Origin: Accumulibacter sp031732795
GTDB lineage: Bacteria; Pseudomonadota; Gammaproteobacteria; Burkholderiales; Rhodocyclaceae
Direction of reading: 5' to 3'
DNA length: 62,195 nucleotides
NCBI GenBank assembly: GCA_031732795.1
Contig: JAVMKC010000104.1
Coordinates: forward strand, 1-62,195
Shown in pieces: positions 14,846-23,651 of the stretch (positions are counted from its first letter, which is position 1; each line of letters begins with the position of its first letter). Position numbers and translations under genes: made by a program. The notes under the pieces are model-generated. The model did not search any database, was not told the origin of the DNA, and saw nothing but the letters and a program-made list of their open reading frames with translations.

Positions 14846-16174
14846 TTATTTCTTGCACTCTTCCGGCGTGCGCGGCTTGAGTTTCTTCTCCTCGGCGTAT
14901 TTGCTGGAGGCCAGCATGACCATCGGACGGAGGACTTTTTCGTCGGCCTGATACCAATCGGAGGTGAAATCCCACTTGCTGCCGTTCCAGGTATGCACGC
15001 GGACCCACGACGATCCCATGTGGTCGAGACAGGAGGTCTGCACCGGCCGCATCACCCCGGCAAACCCCATGCCGTCGAGCGTTTTCTGGTCGAGGACGAG
15101 ATTTTCCAATCCCCAGCGCACCTGCTCGCCGGTCATGACTTTGCCTTTGCCGTAGCGTTCCTGCGCTTTGCGTACGCCTTCGACGCCGAGCATCGCCGAA
15201 ATCAGGCCGCGCATGTACAACACCTGGCCGACTTCTTCTTTCGGTCCGGTACCCTGGCCTTTGGCATAGACCATCTCACGCATGTCCTTGACGACCTTGG
15301 AGTTCGGTTCGGCGCCGTGCTGCAGGGTCAGCGCGTTGTAGCCCTTGGCACCTTCGGCGACGTCTTTGACGTCCGGCTCGGCGCCGGCCCACCAGATGCC
15401 GATCATCTTCTCGCGCGGGTAACCGGTCGATTGCGCTTCACGCAGCGCCGTCGAATTCATCACCCCCCAGCCCCAGAGCAGGACGTAATCGGGCTTCTGC
15501 TGGCGGACCTGCAGCCAGGTCGCTTTTTGCTCGACGCCGGGATGAGCCACCGGCAGCAGTTGCACTTCGAAACCGTGGGTCCGGGCCAGTTCCTGCAATA
15601 CCGGGATCGGTTCCTTGCCATACGGGCTGTCGTGGTAGACCAGGGCGATTTTCTTGCCTTTCAGCTTGGCCCAGCCGCCTTCCTTCTTGGCGATGTGCTG
15701 AATCGCCACTTCGGTGCCGACCCAATAGGTGCCGAGCAGCGGGAAATTCCAGGTAAACACCGCGCCATTTTGCGACTCGCTACGTCCGTAACCGGCGGTG
15801 ATCAGAGGAATCTTGTCTACCGGCGCTTTTTCGGTCAAGGCGAAGGTGACTCCGGTCGAGAGCGGCTGGAATACCGTCGCCCCGCCATTCTTGCCTTTCA
15901 ACCGTTCATAGCATTCGACACCGCGATCGGTGGCGTAAGCGGTTTCACACTCCTCGAAGCTGATCTTGACGCCGTTGATTCCACCTTTGGCATTGACCAG
16001 CTTGAGATAGTCGACATAGCCGTTGGCCCATTGCGAGCCGTTCGGCGCGTAGGCACCCGTGCGATAAACCAGCACCGGGAAGAACTGCTCCTTGGCTTGC
16101 GCAATGGCGTTTGGCGCGGCCAGCAGCGAAGCGATCGCCGCGCCGGTCATAGCCCGTTTCATCGATTTCATCAT
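14846..16174 (-). CDS. ABC transporter periplasmic substrate-binding protein (Peripla_BP_6)
   Basis: A 442-residue precursor with a signal peptide (residues about 1-25, NAIAQA cleavage). The mature protein has the two-lobe Leu/Ile/Val-binding-protein-like fold: FFPVLVYRTGAYAPNG at the start, GGINGVKISFEECE, and KKIALVYHDSPYGKEP in the hinge region. It is larger than LivK-type proteins (about 370 residues). Together with the adjacent acyl-CoA synthetase this suggests an aromatic, fatty or dicarboxylic acid ligand rather than an amino acid (inference). A GGAGGAG ribosome binding site precedes the ATG-ATG start. It sits between livM and livF. Confidence 0.88.
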   Translation of the reverse strand: MMKSMKRAMTGAAIASLLAAPNAIAQAKEQFFPVLVYRTGAYAPNGSQWANGYVDYLKLVNAKGGINGVKISFEECETAYATDRGVECYERLKGKNGGATVFQPLSTGVTFALTEKAPVDKIPLITAGYGRSESQNGAVFTWNFPLLGTYWVGTEVAIQHIAKKEGGWAKLKGKKIALVYHDSPYGKEPIPVLQELARTHGFEVQLLPVAHPGVEQKATWLQVRQQKPDYVLLWGWGVMNSTALREAQSTGYPREKMIGIWWAGAEPDVKDVAEGAKGYNALTLQHGAEPNSKVVKDMREMVYAKGQGTGPKEEVGQVLYMRGLISAMLGVEGVRKAQERYGKGKVMTGEQVRWGLENLVLDQKTLDGMGFAGVMRPVQTSCLDHMGSSWVRVHTWNGSKWDFTSDWYQADEKVLRPMVMLASSKYAEEKKLKPRTPEECKK

Positions 16175-16255
16175 GAGCTCCTCCGATATTGTTGTGGGTG
16201 TTACTGCGGTGCTGCGCTGACGGCCGCCGCCGGCGGCCGGTCTCTCGTCGACAGT

Positions 16256-17332
16256 TCAGTGCGGGAAAGGCCACAAACGCAACTTCTCCTTGCCGGTAGA
16301 CCATAGGCGGGCGAGACCATGGGGTTCCTTGATCAGAAAAAAAATGATCAGCGAACCGAAGATGATCAACTCGGCGTGCGAAACGCCGGCGGTCGAGATG
16401 TTCAGGCCAACCAGTCGGCCCAGCGCCGGCAGGAACTGATTGAGCACGATCGGCAGAACGACGATGAACGCCGCGCCGAAAAAACTGCCCATGATCGATC
16501 CCAAGCCACCGATGATGACCATGAACAGCAGTTGGAACGAACGGTCGACCGAGAATGCCGCCGGCTCCCACGACGACAGGTGGATGAATCCCCACAAGGC
16601 CCCGGCCGTTCCGACGAAAAACGAACTGACGGCGAAAGCCGACAGCTTGGCGAACAGCGGACGGATGCCGATCACTTCGGCGGCGACATCCATGTCGCGG
16701 ATGGCCATCCATTGCCGACCGATGGCGCTGCGGGTCATGTTCTTGGCCAGCAGTGCGAAAACGGTCAACCAGAACAGACAGAACAGATACTTATCGACCG
16801 GCTCGGCGATCTGCCAGCCGAGAATCTGCAGATTGGCCACCGACACCGAACCCGAAGCGGCATAGTCGGTGAACCAGGGCACGCGCAGGAAAACCCAGTC
16901 GGTGAAGAACTGCGCCGCCAGGGTTGCCACCGCCAGATACAGACCGCGGACACGGAGGCTCGGTATGCCGAAGAAGATGCCGACCAGCGCCGCGGTCACG
17001 CCGCCGAGCAGCAACGACAGCACCAGCGGCATGCCCGGCAGACGGCTGTGAAAATTGTAGGCGGCGTACGCGCCGACAGCCATGAACGCGCCGGCACCGA
17101 GCGTGATCTGCCCGCAGTAGCCGACCAGGATGTTTACGCCGAGCGCCGCCAGCGACAGGATCAGGAAGGGAATCAGAATCGCCCGCAGCAGATATTCGTC
17201 CACCAGCCAGGGGATGGCGATGAAGGCGAAGAGGATCAGCGCCAGAATCGACCAGCGATCCTGGGCAATCGGAAAAAGCTGCTGATCGTCGGCGTAGGAG
17301 GTCTTGAACTGCCCATTTTCGCGATAAAGCAT
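16256..17332 (-). CDS. livM: branched-chain-type ABC transporter permease LivM
   Basis: A 358-residue inner-membrane permease with about nine to ten hydrophobic segments. The family hallmarks are GYCGQITLGAGAFMAVGAYA, the RVRGLYLAVATLAAQ loop, the cytoplasmic AIRDMDVAAEVIGI (EAA-like) segment and GGLGSIMGSFFGA. AAGGAGG sits 8-9 bases before the ATG. It follows livH by 14 bases. Confidence 0.9.
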   Translation of the reverse strand: MLYRENGQFKTSYADDQQLFPIAQDRWSILALILFAFIAIPWLVDEYLLRAILIPFLILSLAALGVNILVGYCGQITLGAGAFMAVGAYAAYNFHSRLPGMPLVLSLLLGGVTAALVGIFFGIPSLRVRGLYLAVATLAAQFFTDWVFLRVPWFTDYAASGSVSVANLQILGWQIAEPVDKYLFCLFWLTVFALLAKNMTRSAIGRQWMAIRDMDVAAEVIGIRPLFAKLSAFAVSSFFVGTAGALWGFIHLSSWEPAAFSVDRSFQLLFMVIIGGLGSIMGSFFGAAFIVVLPIVLNQFLPALGRLVGLNISTAGVSHAELIIFGSLIIFFLIKEPHGLARLWSTGKEKLRLWPFPH

Positions 17333-17346
17333 GCTTGTGTTCCTCC

Positions 17347-18276
17347 TTAAACGCGATCGATGATTTTTTCACCGAACAGTCCTTGCGGCCTGAGCAGAAG
17401 AAAAACCAGCGCCAACTGGTAGGCAAACCAGATTTCGATGCCACCGCCGATCAGCGGCCCGAGATAGACTTCGGACAGTTTCTCGCCGACACCGATGATC
17501 AATCCGCCGATGATCGCCCCGGGAATCGAGGTCAATCCTCCGAGGATCACCACCGGCAAGCCACGCAACGCCACCGTCGACAACGAAAACTGGACCCCGA
17601 GTTTGGATCCCCAGATCACGCCGGCCACCAGCGCCACCACGCCGGCGACGCACCAGACGATGAACCAGATCCGGTGCAAGGGAATACCGATCGATTGCGC
17701 CGCCTGGTGATCGTCGGCCACCGCGCGCAACGCCCGGCCGGTGGTCGTCTTCTGGAAGAACAAGGCCAGCAGCGCGACCAGCAGCGCGGCGATCGTCGCG
17801 GCGACGAAATCCTCCTTGTTGACCAGCAATCCGCCCTCGAAAAGATTTTCGAGAATGATCACCGGGTCTTTGGGCATCCCGACGTCGATCTTGTAGATGT
17901 CGCTGCCGAATATCGTGCCGCCGACGCCTTCGAGAATGTAAGCGATGCCCAGGGTGGCCATCAGCAAGGTCGCGCCTTCCTGATTGACCAGATGGCGCAG
18001 CACCAGCCGTTCGACCAGCCAGGCGACGAGGAACATCACCGCGCCGGCGGCGAGAAAGGCCAGGATGTTGGCCAGCGTTGCGCTTTCCAGTCCCAGCGCC
18101 TCTGAAATCCAGGTCGACAAGCGGGCCATCGCCAGCGCGGCAAAGAGCACCATCGCTCCCTGGGCGAAGTTGAACACCCCGGAAGCTTTGAAAATCAGCA
18201 CGAAACCGAGAGCCACCAGCGAATAGAGCATTCCGGCCATCAGTCCGCCGATCAACGTTTCGAGAAAGAATCCCAT
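17347..18276 (-). CDS. livH: branched-chain-type ABC transporter permease LivH
   Basis: A 309-residue permease with eight or so membrane segments. Signature parts are FKASGVFNFAQGAMVLFAA near the N-terminus, GRALRAVADDHQAAQSIGI as the coupling helix and LGGLTSIPGAIIGGLIIG near the C-terminus. It pairs with LivM in the membrane. GGAG precedes the ATG, 11 bases after the livG stop. Confidence 0.92.
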   Translation of the reverse strand: MGFFLETLIGGLMAGMLYSLVALGFVLIFKASGVFNFAQGAMVLFAALAMARLSTWISEALGLESATLANILAFLAAGAVMFLVAWLVERLVLRHLVNQEGATLLMATLGIAYILEGVGGTIFGSDIYKIDVGMPKDPVIILENLFEGGLLVNKEDFVAATIAALLVALLALFFQKTTTGRALRAVADDHQAAQSIGIPLHRIWFIVWCVAGVVALVAGVIWGSKLGVQFSLSTVALRGLPVVILGGLTSIPGAIIGGLIIGVGEKLSEVYLGPLIGGGIEIWFAYQLALVFLLLRPQGLFGEKIIDRV

Positions 18277-18287
18277 CGCTGCGCTCC

Positions 18288-19070
18288 TCAGTGACTGGCG
18301 CCGAGATAGGCGCTGATGACTTCCGGATTGGCACGCACGTCGTCGGGGGCACCGTCGCCGATCTTCTTGCCGTAGTCGAGCACCACCACCCGATCGGAAA
18401 TATCCATCACCACCGCCATGTCATGCTCGATGAGTACGATGGTGGTGCCGAGCTGATCGTTCACGTCGAGAATGAAACGGCACATGTCCTGTTTTTCCTC
18501 GACGTTCATCCCGGCCATCGGTTCGTCGAGCAGCAGAATGCTCGGCTCCATGGCCAGCGCGCGACCGAGGTCGACCCGTTTCTGCAAGCCATACGGCAAC
18601 TGGCCGACCGGCGTTTTGCGGATATGCTGGATTTCGAGAAAATCGATCACTTCCTCGACTTTCGCCCGGTGCGCCAATTCCTCACGCCGTGCCGGCCCCC
18701 ACCACAACGCCTGTTGCAGCAGATTGCTGCGGATTTTCAGATTGCGCCCGGTCATCAGGTTGTCGAGAACGCTCATGCCCTTGAACAGCGCGATATTCTG
18801 AAAAGTCCGCGAAATGCCGGCACGCGCCGCCTTGTACGGATTCATCCGGTTGAAGTGCGCGCCACGGAGAACGATCTGGCCTTGTTGCGGCCGATAGACC
18901 CCGTTGATCACGTTGAGCATCGAACTTTTGCCGGCACCGTTGGGACCGATGATCGCTCGAATCTCGTGCTCACGGACGTTGAAGGAGATGTCGGTCAGCG
19001 CTTTGACACCACCGAACGACAAGGAAACGTTTTTCAGGTCGAGAATCACTTCGCCGATTTGCCGGGTCAT
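18288..19070 (-). CDS. livG: branched-chain-type ABC transporter ATP-binding protein LivG
   Basis: A 260-residue ABC ATPase. Walker A GPNGAGKSS (about 42-50), RTFQNIALF Q-loop, Walker B ILLLDEPMAGMN and switch His in VLIEHDM. The signature is LPYGLQKRV instead of the usual LSGGQ-like or LPYGxQR, the form found in Liv systems near acyl-CoA synthetases. Its start overlaps the acyl-CoA synthetase stop by 4 bases. Confidence 0.92.
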   Translation of the reverse strand: MTRQIGEVILDLKNVSLSFGGVKALTDISFNVREHEIRAIIGPNGAGKSSMLNVINGVYRPQQGQIVLRGAHFNRMNPYKAARAGISRTFQNIALFKGMSVLDNLMTGRNLKIRSNLLQQALWWGPARREELAHRAKVEEVIDFLEIQHIRKTPVGQLPYGLQKRVDLGRALAMEPSILLLDEPMAGMNVEEKQDMCRFILDVNDQLGTTIVLIEHDMAVVMDISDRVVVLDYGKKIGDGAPDDVRANPEVISAYLGASH

Positions 19071-21028
19071 CGCGTCCCCTTTCCGTCTTCGGTAAATGTG
19101 GCCGCTTCCTCTATGACCAGATCGGCGGACACTTTCCCCTGCCGGCCATCTTCGAACTTGACCGTCGTTTCGATGAACTGACTGCGCTTGTCGCTGTACA
19201 GGGCGTCGATCAGCACGGCGTATTTTTCGGCGACGAAATTGCGGCGGACCTTGCGCGTCCGGGTCAATTCATCGTCATCGGGATCGAGTTCCTTGTGCAG
19301 AATCAGGAAGCGATGGATCTGTGAATCGGCGAGCGCGCCCTCGCCGACCAGTTCACGATTCACTTTTTCCAGGCATTCCTGGATCAGCGCATACACCTCC
19401 GTCTTGGCCGCCAGATCGGCATAACCCGAGTAGGCGATGCCGCGCCGTTCCGCCCAGTTGCCGACCGCGCCGAGATCGATGTTGATGAAGGCGCAGACCC
19501 GTTGGCGACCCGCACCGAACACCACCGCTTCCTTGATGTATTGGAAGAACTTCAGTTTGTTCTCGATGTAATTGGGCGCGTACATCGCTCCGTTGGCCAG
19601 CTTGCCGACATCCTTGGCCCGGTCGATGATCCGCAGATGACCGTCGTCGCCGACCAGGCCGGCGTCACCGGTCATGAAATACCCGTCGGCAGTCAGCGCT
19701 TCGGCGGTCGCATCCGGCCGTTTGTAGTATTCCTGCAACAACATCGGCCCCTTGACCAGGATTTCACCGTTATCGGCGATTTTGACCTCCACGCCCGGCG
19801 CCGGTTTGCCGACGCTGTCGAAGCGGATCTGGCCGTCCGGTTGCAGACAGACGTAGGCGCAGGTTTCGGTCTGCCCGTAAAGCTGCTTGAGGTTGATGCC
19901 GATCGAGCGGTAGAAACGGAACAAGTCCGGGCCGATCGCCGCGCCGGCGGTATAAGCGACGCGGATGCGGCTCATGCCGAGGACGTTTTTCAACGGCCCA
20001 TACACCAGGACGTTGCCCAGGGCATAAAGCAGCCGATCGCCGAGCGGCACCGGCCGGCCATCGAGAATCTCGGCGCCGCAACGGCGGGCGACGGCCATGA
20101 ATCGGTGGAACATCTTCTGCTTGACCGCGCTGGCGTCTTCCATGCGGATCATGACCTGGGTCAGCAGGTTTTCAAAAACCCGCGGCGGGGCGAAATAGTA
20201 GCTCGGGCCGATTTCGCGCATGTCGGCCATCACCGTTTCCGCCGACTCCGGACAGTTGATGGTGAACCCGGTGACCAGCGCCTGGGCAAACGAAAACAGG
20301 TGATCGCCGACCCAGGCCATCGGCAGATACGACAGGATTTCTTCGTCGGCGGTCAGGCGGTCGAAATCGGCGCCACCCAACGCCGCGCTGATGAAAGCGC
20401 GATGCGTCAGACGCACGCCTTTTGGGCGCCCGGTGGTCCCCGAGGTATATAACATCACGCTGACATCGTCACCGCGGCCGCCGGCGATTTCGCCGTCGAG
20501 CAGGTCGGGATGGTTGGCGTCATGCAAGCGCCCCATCGCCAGCAACTCGCGCACATCATGAATGAACGACTGCGTGTAATGCCGCATGCCGCGCGGGTTG
20601 TCGTAGAACAGATGATGCAAATCAGGCAGTTGCGGCTGGATTTCGAGGACTTTGTCGACCTGTTCCTGATCTTCGACGAAAAGAAAGCGAACCTCGGCGT
20701 CGAGCAGAACGAACAGCAACTCATCGGCGACCGCATCCTGGTACAGCGGCAGGGGCACGCCACCCAGGCATTGCACGGCGGTCATCATCATGTACATCCG
20801 CGGTCGGTTGTCACCGACGATCGCCAGATGGTCGCCGCGCTTGAACCCCAGTTCGCTGAGTCCGCAGGCCAACGCGCGGACTTCGTCGGCCACCTGCCGC
20901 CAGGTCCAGGATTGCCAGATTCCGAGGTCTTTTTCGCGCATCGCCGGCCGGTCACCCCGCTCGAGCGCATGTCGTAACAGCCAGCGCGGAAACGTTTCCG
21001 GAACTGCTTCGTGGAGCAATTCGGCCAT
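19067..21028 (-). CDS. AMP-forming long-chain acyl-CoA synthetase
   Basis: A 653-residue adenylate-forming enzyme that activates a carboxylic acid with ATP and CoA. Motifs: P-loop-like MLYTSGTTGRPKGVRLTHRA, YGQTETCAY, and YFMTGDAGLVGDDGHLRIIDR (hinge, motif A8). The length and the bulky N-terminal domain place it with long-chain FadD15-like synthetases. GGAGGAG 6 bases before ATG 21028 decides the start; 36 extra in-frame codons upstream are rejected. It is the first gene of an eight-gene operon with a Liv transporter and a CoA-transferase/racemase, suggesting import, activation and conversion of an organic acid. Confidence 0.88.
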   Translation of the reverse strand: MAELLHEAVPETFPRWLLRHALERGDRPAMREKDLGIWQSWTWRQVADEVRALACGLSELGFKRGDHLAIVGDNRPRMYMMMTAVQCLGGVPLPLYQDAVADELLFVLLDAEVRFLFVEDQEQVDKVLEIQPQLPDLHHLFYDNPRGMRHYTQSFIHDVRELLAMGRLHDANHPDLLDGEIAGGRGDDVSVMLYTSGTTGRPKGVRLTHRAFISAALGGADFDRLTADEEILSYLPMAWVGDHLFSFAQALVTGFTINCPESAETVMADMREIGPSYYFAPPRVFENLLTQVMIRMEDASAVKQKMFHRFMAVARRCGAEILDGRPVPLGDRLLYALGNVLVYGPLKNVLGMSRIRVAYTAGAAIGPDLFRFYRSIGINLKQLYGQTETCAYVCLQPDGQIRFDSVGKPAPGVEVKIADNGEILVKGPMLLQEYYKRPDATAEALTADGYFMTGDAGLVGDDGHLRIIDRAKDVGKLANGAMYAPNYIENKLKFFQYIKEAVVFGAGRQRVCAFINIDLGAVGNWAERRGIAYSGYADLAAKTEVYALIQECLEKVNRELVGEGALADSQIHRFLILHKELDPDDDELTRTRKVRRNFVAEKYAVLIDALYSDKRSQFIETTVKFEDGRQGKVSADLVIEEAATFTEDGKGTR

Positions 21029-21463
21029 CGTGTCTCCTCCAGGGCGGCGGCCATTCGACACAGCGCGGCCACGTCCTTTTTTAATTCCCGGCGATTCTAA
21101 ACCTATTTCTTGACATTGCATTGTGCATTGCCGCATCGATCGACCACATCGCTGATAATCGCTTACTGTATGCTTTTTATTTTTGCACGGACAAGCAAGT
21201 AATTAAGGACAAAACATCCGTCTTTCATGGTTATCGAACAGCGCGAAAACGCGCCGGATGCCACGCAACATCACCTCTCTCCGTGGGAGACGAAAGGTCG
21301 CAAACCGAAAAAATCTTGGTAATCACCGAATTGAACCGCTCTTTGATCTGGGTTAATATTCCGCTCGGCAAGGGGCCGGTCATTTGGACAACCTGGCTGA
21401 ACGATCCAAAAAACTGCTGTTCGCATAACCATTAATGGTTAGTTAGAGGAGGAAAGGGAAATA
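21029..21463. promoter_or_regulatory. divergent control region between acyl-CoA synthetase and DUF485-actP
   Basis: 435 bases without a supported gene, AT-richer than the surroundings, and presumably carrying both divergent promoters. Visible elements: TTGACA at 21110-21115 followed by a TGCATTGTGCATTGC repeat-like stretch, GATAAT at about 21150, and a perfect 16-bp palindrome TAACCATTAATGGTTA at 21426-21441 just before the ribosome binding site (GAGGAGG) of the DUF485 gene. No -10/-35 pair with good spacing can be assigned. Confidence 0.5.
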
Positions 21464-21784
21464 ATGAGTAGCGTTATTTATCAGCGAATGCGGGTCAATC
21501 CCAAATTCCAGGAACTGGTCAGCAAGCGCGGACGTTTCGCGTGGACCTTGTCAGCCATCGTGCTGATCCTGTTTTACGGCTTTTTCATGCTCGTCGCCTT
21601 CAATCCGGGGCTGCTCGGACAGAAGATCGCCGAAGGATCGATGTGGCCGATCGGCTACACCATCGAATTGGTGCTGTTCGTCTTCTTCTGGCTGCTGACG
21701 GTGGTTTACGTCCGTCGTGCCAACGGTGAATTCGACGACCTGACCGCCGAAATGATCCGCGATGCGCAAAAGGAGAAAGCATGA
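21464..21784 (+). CDS. DUF485 inner-membrane protein (YjcH-like), partner of ActP
   Basis: A 106-residue protein with two membrane segments (about 25-47 and 63-84), preceded by NPKFQELVSKRGRFAW, the conserved N-terminal motif of DUF485. In many proteobacteria this small protein is encoded directly before acetate permease ActP and is thought to support it. A strong GGAGG site lies upstream. Its stop overlaps the actP start by 4 bases (ATGA). Confidence 0.9.
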   Translation: MSSVIYQRMRVNPKFQELVSKRGRFAWTLSAIVLILFYGFFMLVAFNPGLLGQKIAEGSMWPIGYTIELVLFVFFWLLTVVYVRRANGEFDDLTAEMIRDAQKEKA

Positions 21785-23445
21785 TCACGCGACTGATTCC
21801 AGCACTATCCCTGCTGCTGCTTGCCGGAGTGGCCTACGCCGGTCCAGCCATGGACGCCAGCGGCGCCAAACAGGCCACCAACTGGCACGCGATCATCATG
21901 TTCCTGATCTTCGTCGCCATGACCATGGGCATCACCTACTGGGCGGCCAGCCGGACCAAATCGACGGCGGACTTTTACACCGCCGGCGGCGGCATCACCG
22001 GTTTCCAGAATGGTCTGGCCATCGCCGGCGACTACATGTCGGCGGCGACCCTGCTCGGGCTGACGGCGATGACCTACACCCAGGGCTACGACGGTTACAT
22101 CTACATGCTGGCCTTCTTCGCCGGCTGGCCGGTCATCCTGTTCCTAATGGCCGAACGGTTGCGCAACCTGGGCCGCTTCACCTTCGCCGATATCACCTCG
22201 TATCGCCTCGATCAAGGCAAGGTGCGGACGATGGCGGCGATTTCGTCACTGGTGGTGGTGGTCTTCTACCTGATCGCCCAGATGGTCGGCGCGGGTCAGT
22301 TGATCAAGCTGCTCTTCGGTTTGGACTACAACATCGCCATTTTCGTCGTCGGCATCCTGATGATGGTCTATGTCACCCTCGGCGGCATGGTGGCGACGAC
22401 CTGGGTGCAGATCATCAAAGCCTGCATGCTGCTGTTCGGCGGCACGCTGACCTTGATCCTGGCGTACAGCCAGTTCGGTTTCTCGCTGACCACTCTGCTG
22501 GAAAAAGCCGAGGCGGTGCATAAGCTCGGTCCGAAACTGATGGCACCGGGCAGCCTGCTCGCCGATCCGATCACCGCCATCTCGCTCGGCCTCGGCCTGA
22601 TGTTCGGCACCGCCGGCCTGCCGCACATCCTGATGCGCTTCTTCACCGTCGGCAACGCCAAGGAAGCCCGCAAATCGGTGCTCTACGCCTCCGGCTTCGT
22701 CGGTTTCTTCTTCAACGTCATCTTCCTGATGGGCCTGTGCGCAGTGCTGATCGTCGGCCAGAACCCCGAGTTCTTCGAAGGCGGCACCGTCGGCGGCAAG
22801 CTGATCGGCGGCGGCAACATGGTCGCCATGCACTTGGCCAAAGCCGTCGGCGGCAACATGCTGCTCGGCTTCCTGGCGGCGGTGGCTTTCGCCACCATTC
22901 TGGCGGTGGTTTCCGGTCTGGCGCTGGCCGGAGCGTCGGCAATCTCGCACGATATCTACGCCCGGGTGATCCGCCAAGGACAGGCAACCGAACAGGAAGA
23001 AATCCGCGTGTCGCGCTTTGCCACCATCGGTCTGGGCATGCTGGCCATCGTTCTCGGCATCCTGTTCGAGAAAATGAACATCGCCTTCATGGTCGGCTTG
23101 GCTTTTGGCGTCGCCGCGGCAGCCAACTTCCCGGTGCTGATCCTGTCGATGTACTGGAAAGGCCTGACCACCCGCGGTGCGCTGTGGGGCGGCTACGGTG
23201 GCGTCATCTCGGCTGTGCTCTTCGTGCTGTTCTCGAAGTCGGTGTGGGTGGACGTGCTCGGCAACAAGGCGGCGCTGTTTCCCTATACCCAGCCGGCGTT
23301 GTTCGCCATGCCGATCGCTTTCATTCTGGCGTACATCTTTTCGAAGAGCGATTCCTCGGTGCGTGCTCGCCAGGAGCAGGACGCCTTCGACGATCAGTAT
23401 GTACGCGCGCAAACCGGTTATGGGGCTTCCGGCGCCAGTCACTGA
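21781..23445 (+). CDS. actP: cation/acetate symporter ActP (SSF family)
   Basis: A 554-residue sodium:solute symporter. It begins with a cleavable-looking signal segment (about 1-20, VAYA) as in E. coli ActP, followed by about 13 membrane helices. Family signatures: the first helix after the leader with YWAASRTKSTADFYTAGG, FQNGLAIAGDYMSAATLLG, and a GLPHILMRFFTV loop. It imports acetate and similar short acids. With phaM nearby this fits a lifestyle built on acetate uptake and PHA storage (inference). A strong terminator follows. Confidence 0.92.
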   Translation: MITRLIPALSLLLLAGVAYAGPAMDASGAKQATNWHAIIMFLIFVAMTMGITYWAASRTKSTADFYTAGGGITGFQNGLAIAGDYMSAATLLGLTAMTYTQGYDGYIYMLAFFAGWPVILFLMAERLRNLGRFTFADITSYRLDQGKVRTMAAISSLVVVVFYLIAQMVGAGQLIKLLFGLDYNIAIFVVGILMMVYVTLGGMVATTWVQIIKACMLLFGGTLTLILAYSQFGFSLTTLLEKAEAVHKLGPKLMAPGSLLADPITAISLGLGLMFGTAGLPHILMRFFTVGNAKEARKSVLYASGFVGFFFNVIFLMGLCAVLIVGQNPEFFEGGTVGGKLIGGGNMVAMHLAKAVGGNMLLGFLAAVAFATILAVVSGLALAGASAISHDIYARVIRQGQATEQEEIRVSRFATIGLGMLAIVLGILFEKMNIAFMVGLAFGVAAAANFPVLILSMYWKGLTTRGALWGGYGGVISAVLFVLFSKSVWVDVLGNKAALFPYTQPALFAMPIAFILAYIFSKSDSSVRARQEQDAFDDQYVRAQTGYGASGASH

Positions 23446-23472
23446 TCTTTCGATCAAACCATCAAACCTCGG

Positions 23473-23508
23473 AAACCCTGGCGGGCGCCAAGCCCGCCAG
23501 GGTTTTTT
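23473..23508 (+). terminator. intrinsic terminator after actP
   Basis: AAACCCTGGCGGGC and GCCCGCCAGGGTTT are perfect 14-bp arms around a 5-base loop, running into TTTTTT. Confidence 0.92.
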
Positions 23509-23651
23509 CTTGCCACGAAATCGCGAAGTTGCCAACCACGTTGTCGGCCGCGGTCCATCCTGAGGACAAGAGAATTCTGACGGCTAAAGTTTTTACCTGT
23601 CGCGCCGTCAATCAGTAAACCAGGACCCTGAACGCACCGAGACCGCCCACG

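Noticed and set aside
21121..21435. 104-codon plus-strand frame in the divergent control region
   Set aside because: Poor start, no family, and it overlaps the expected promoters.
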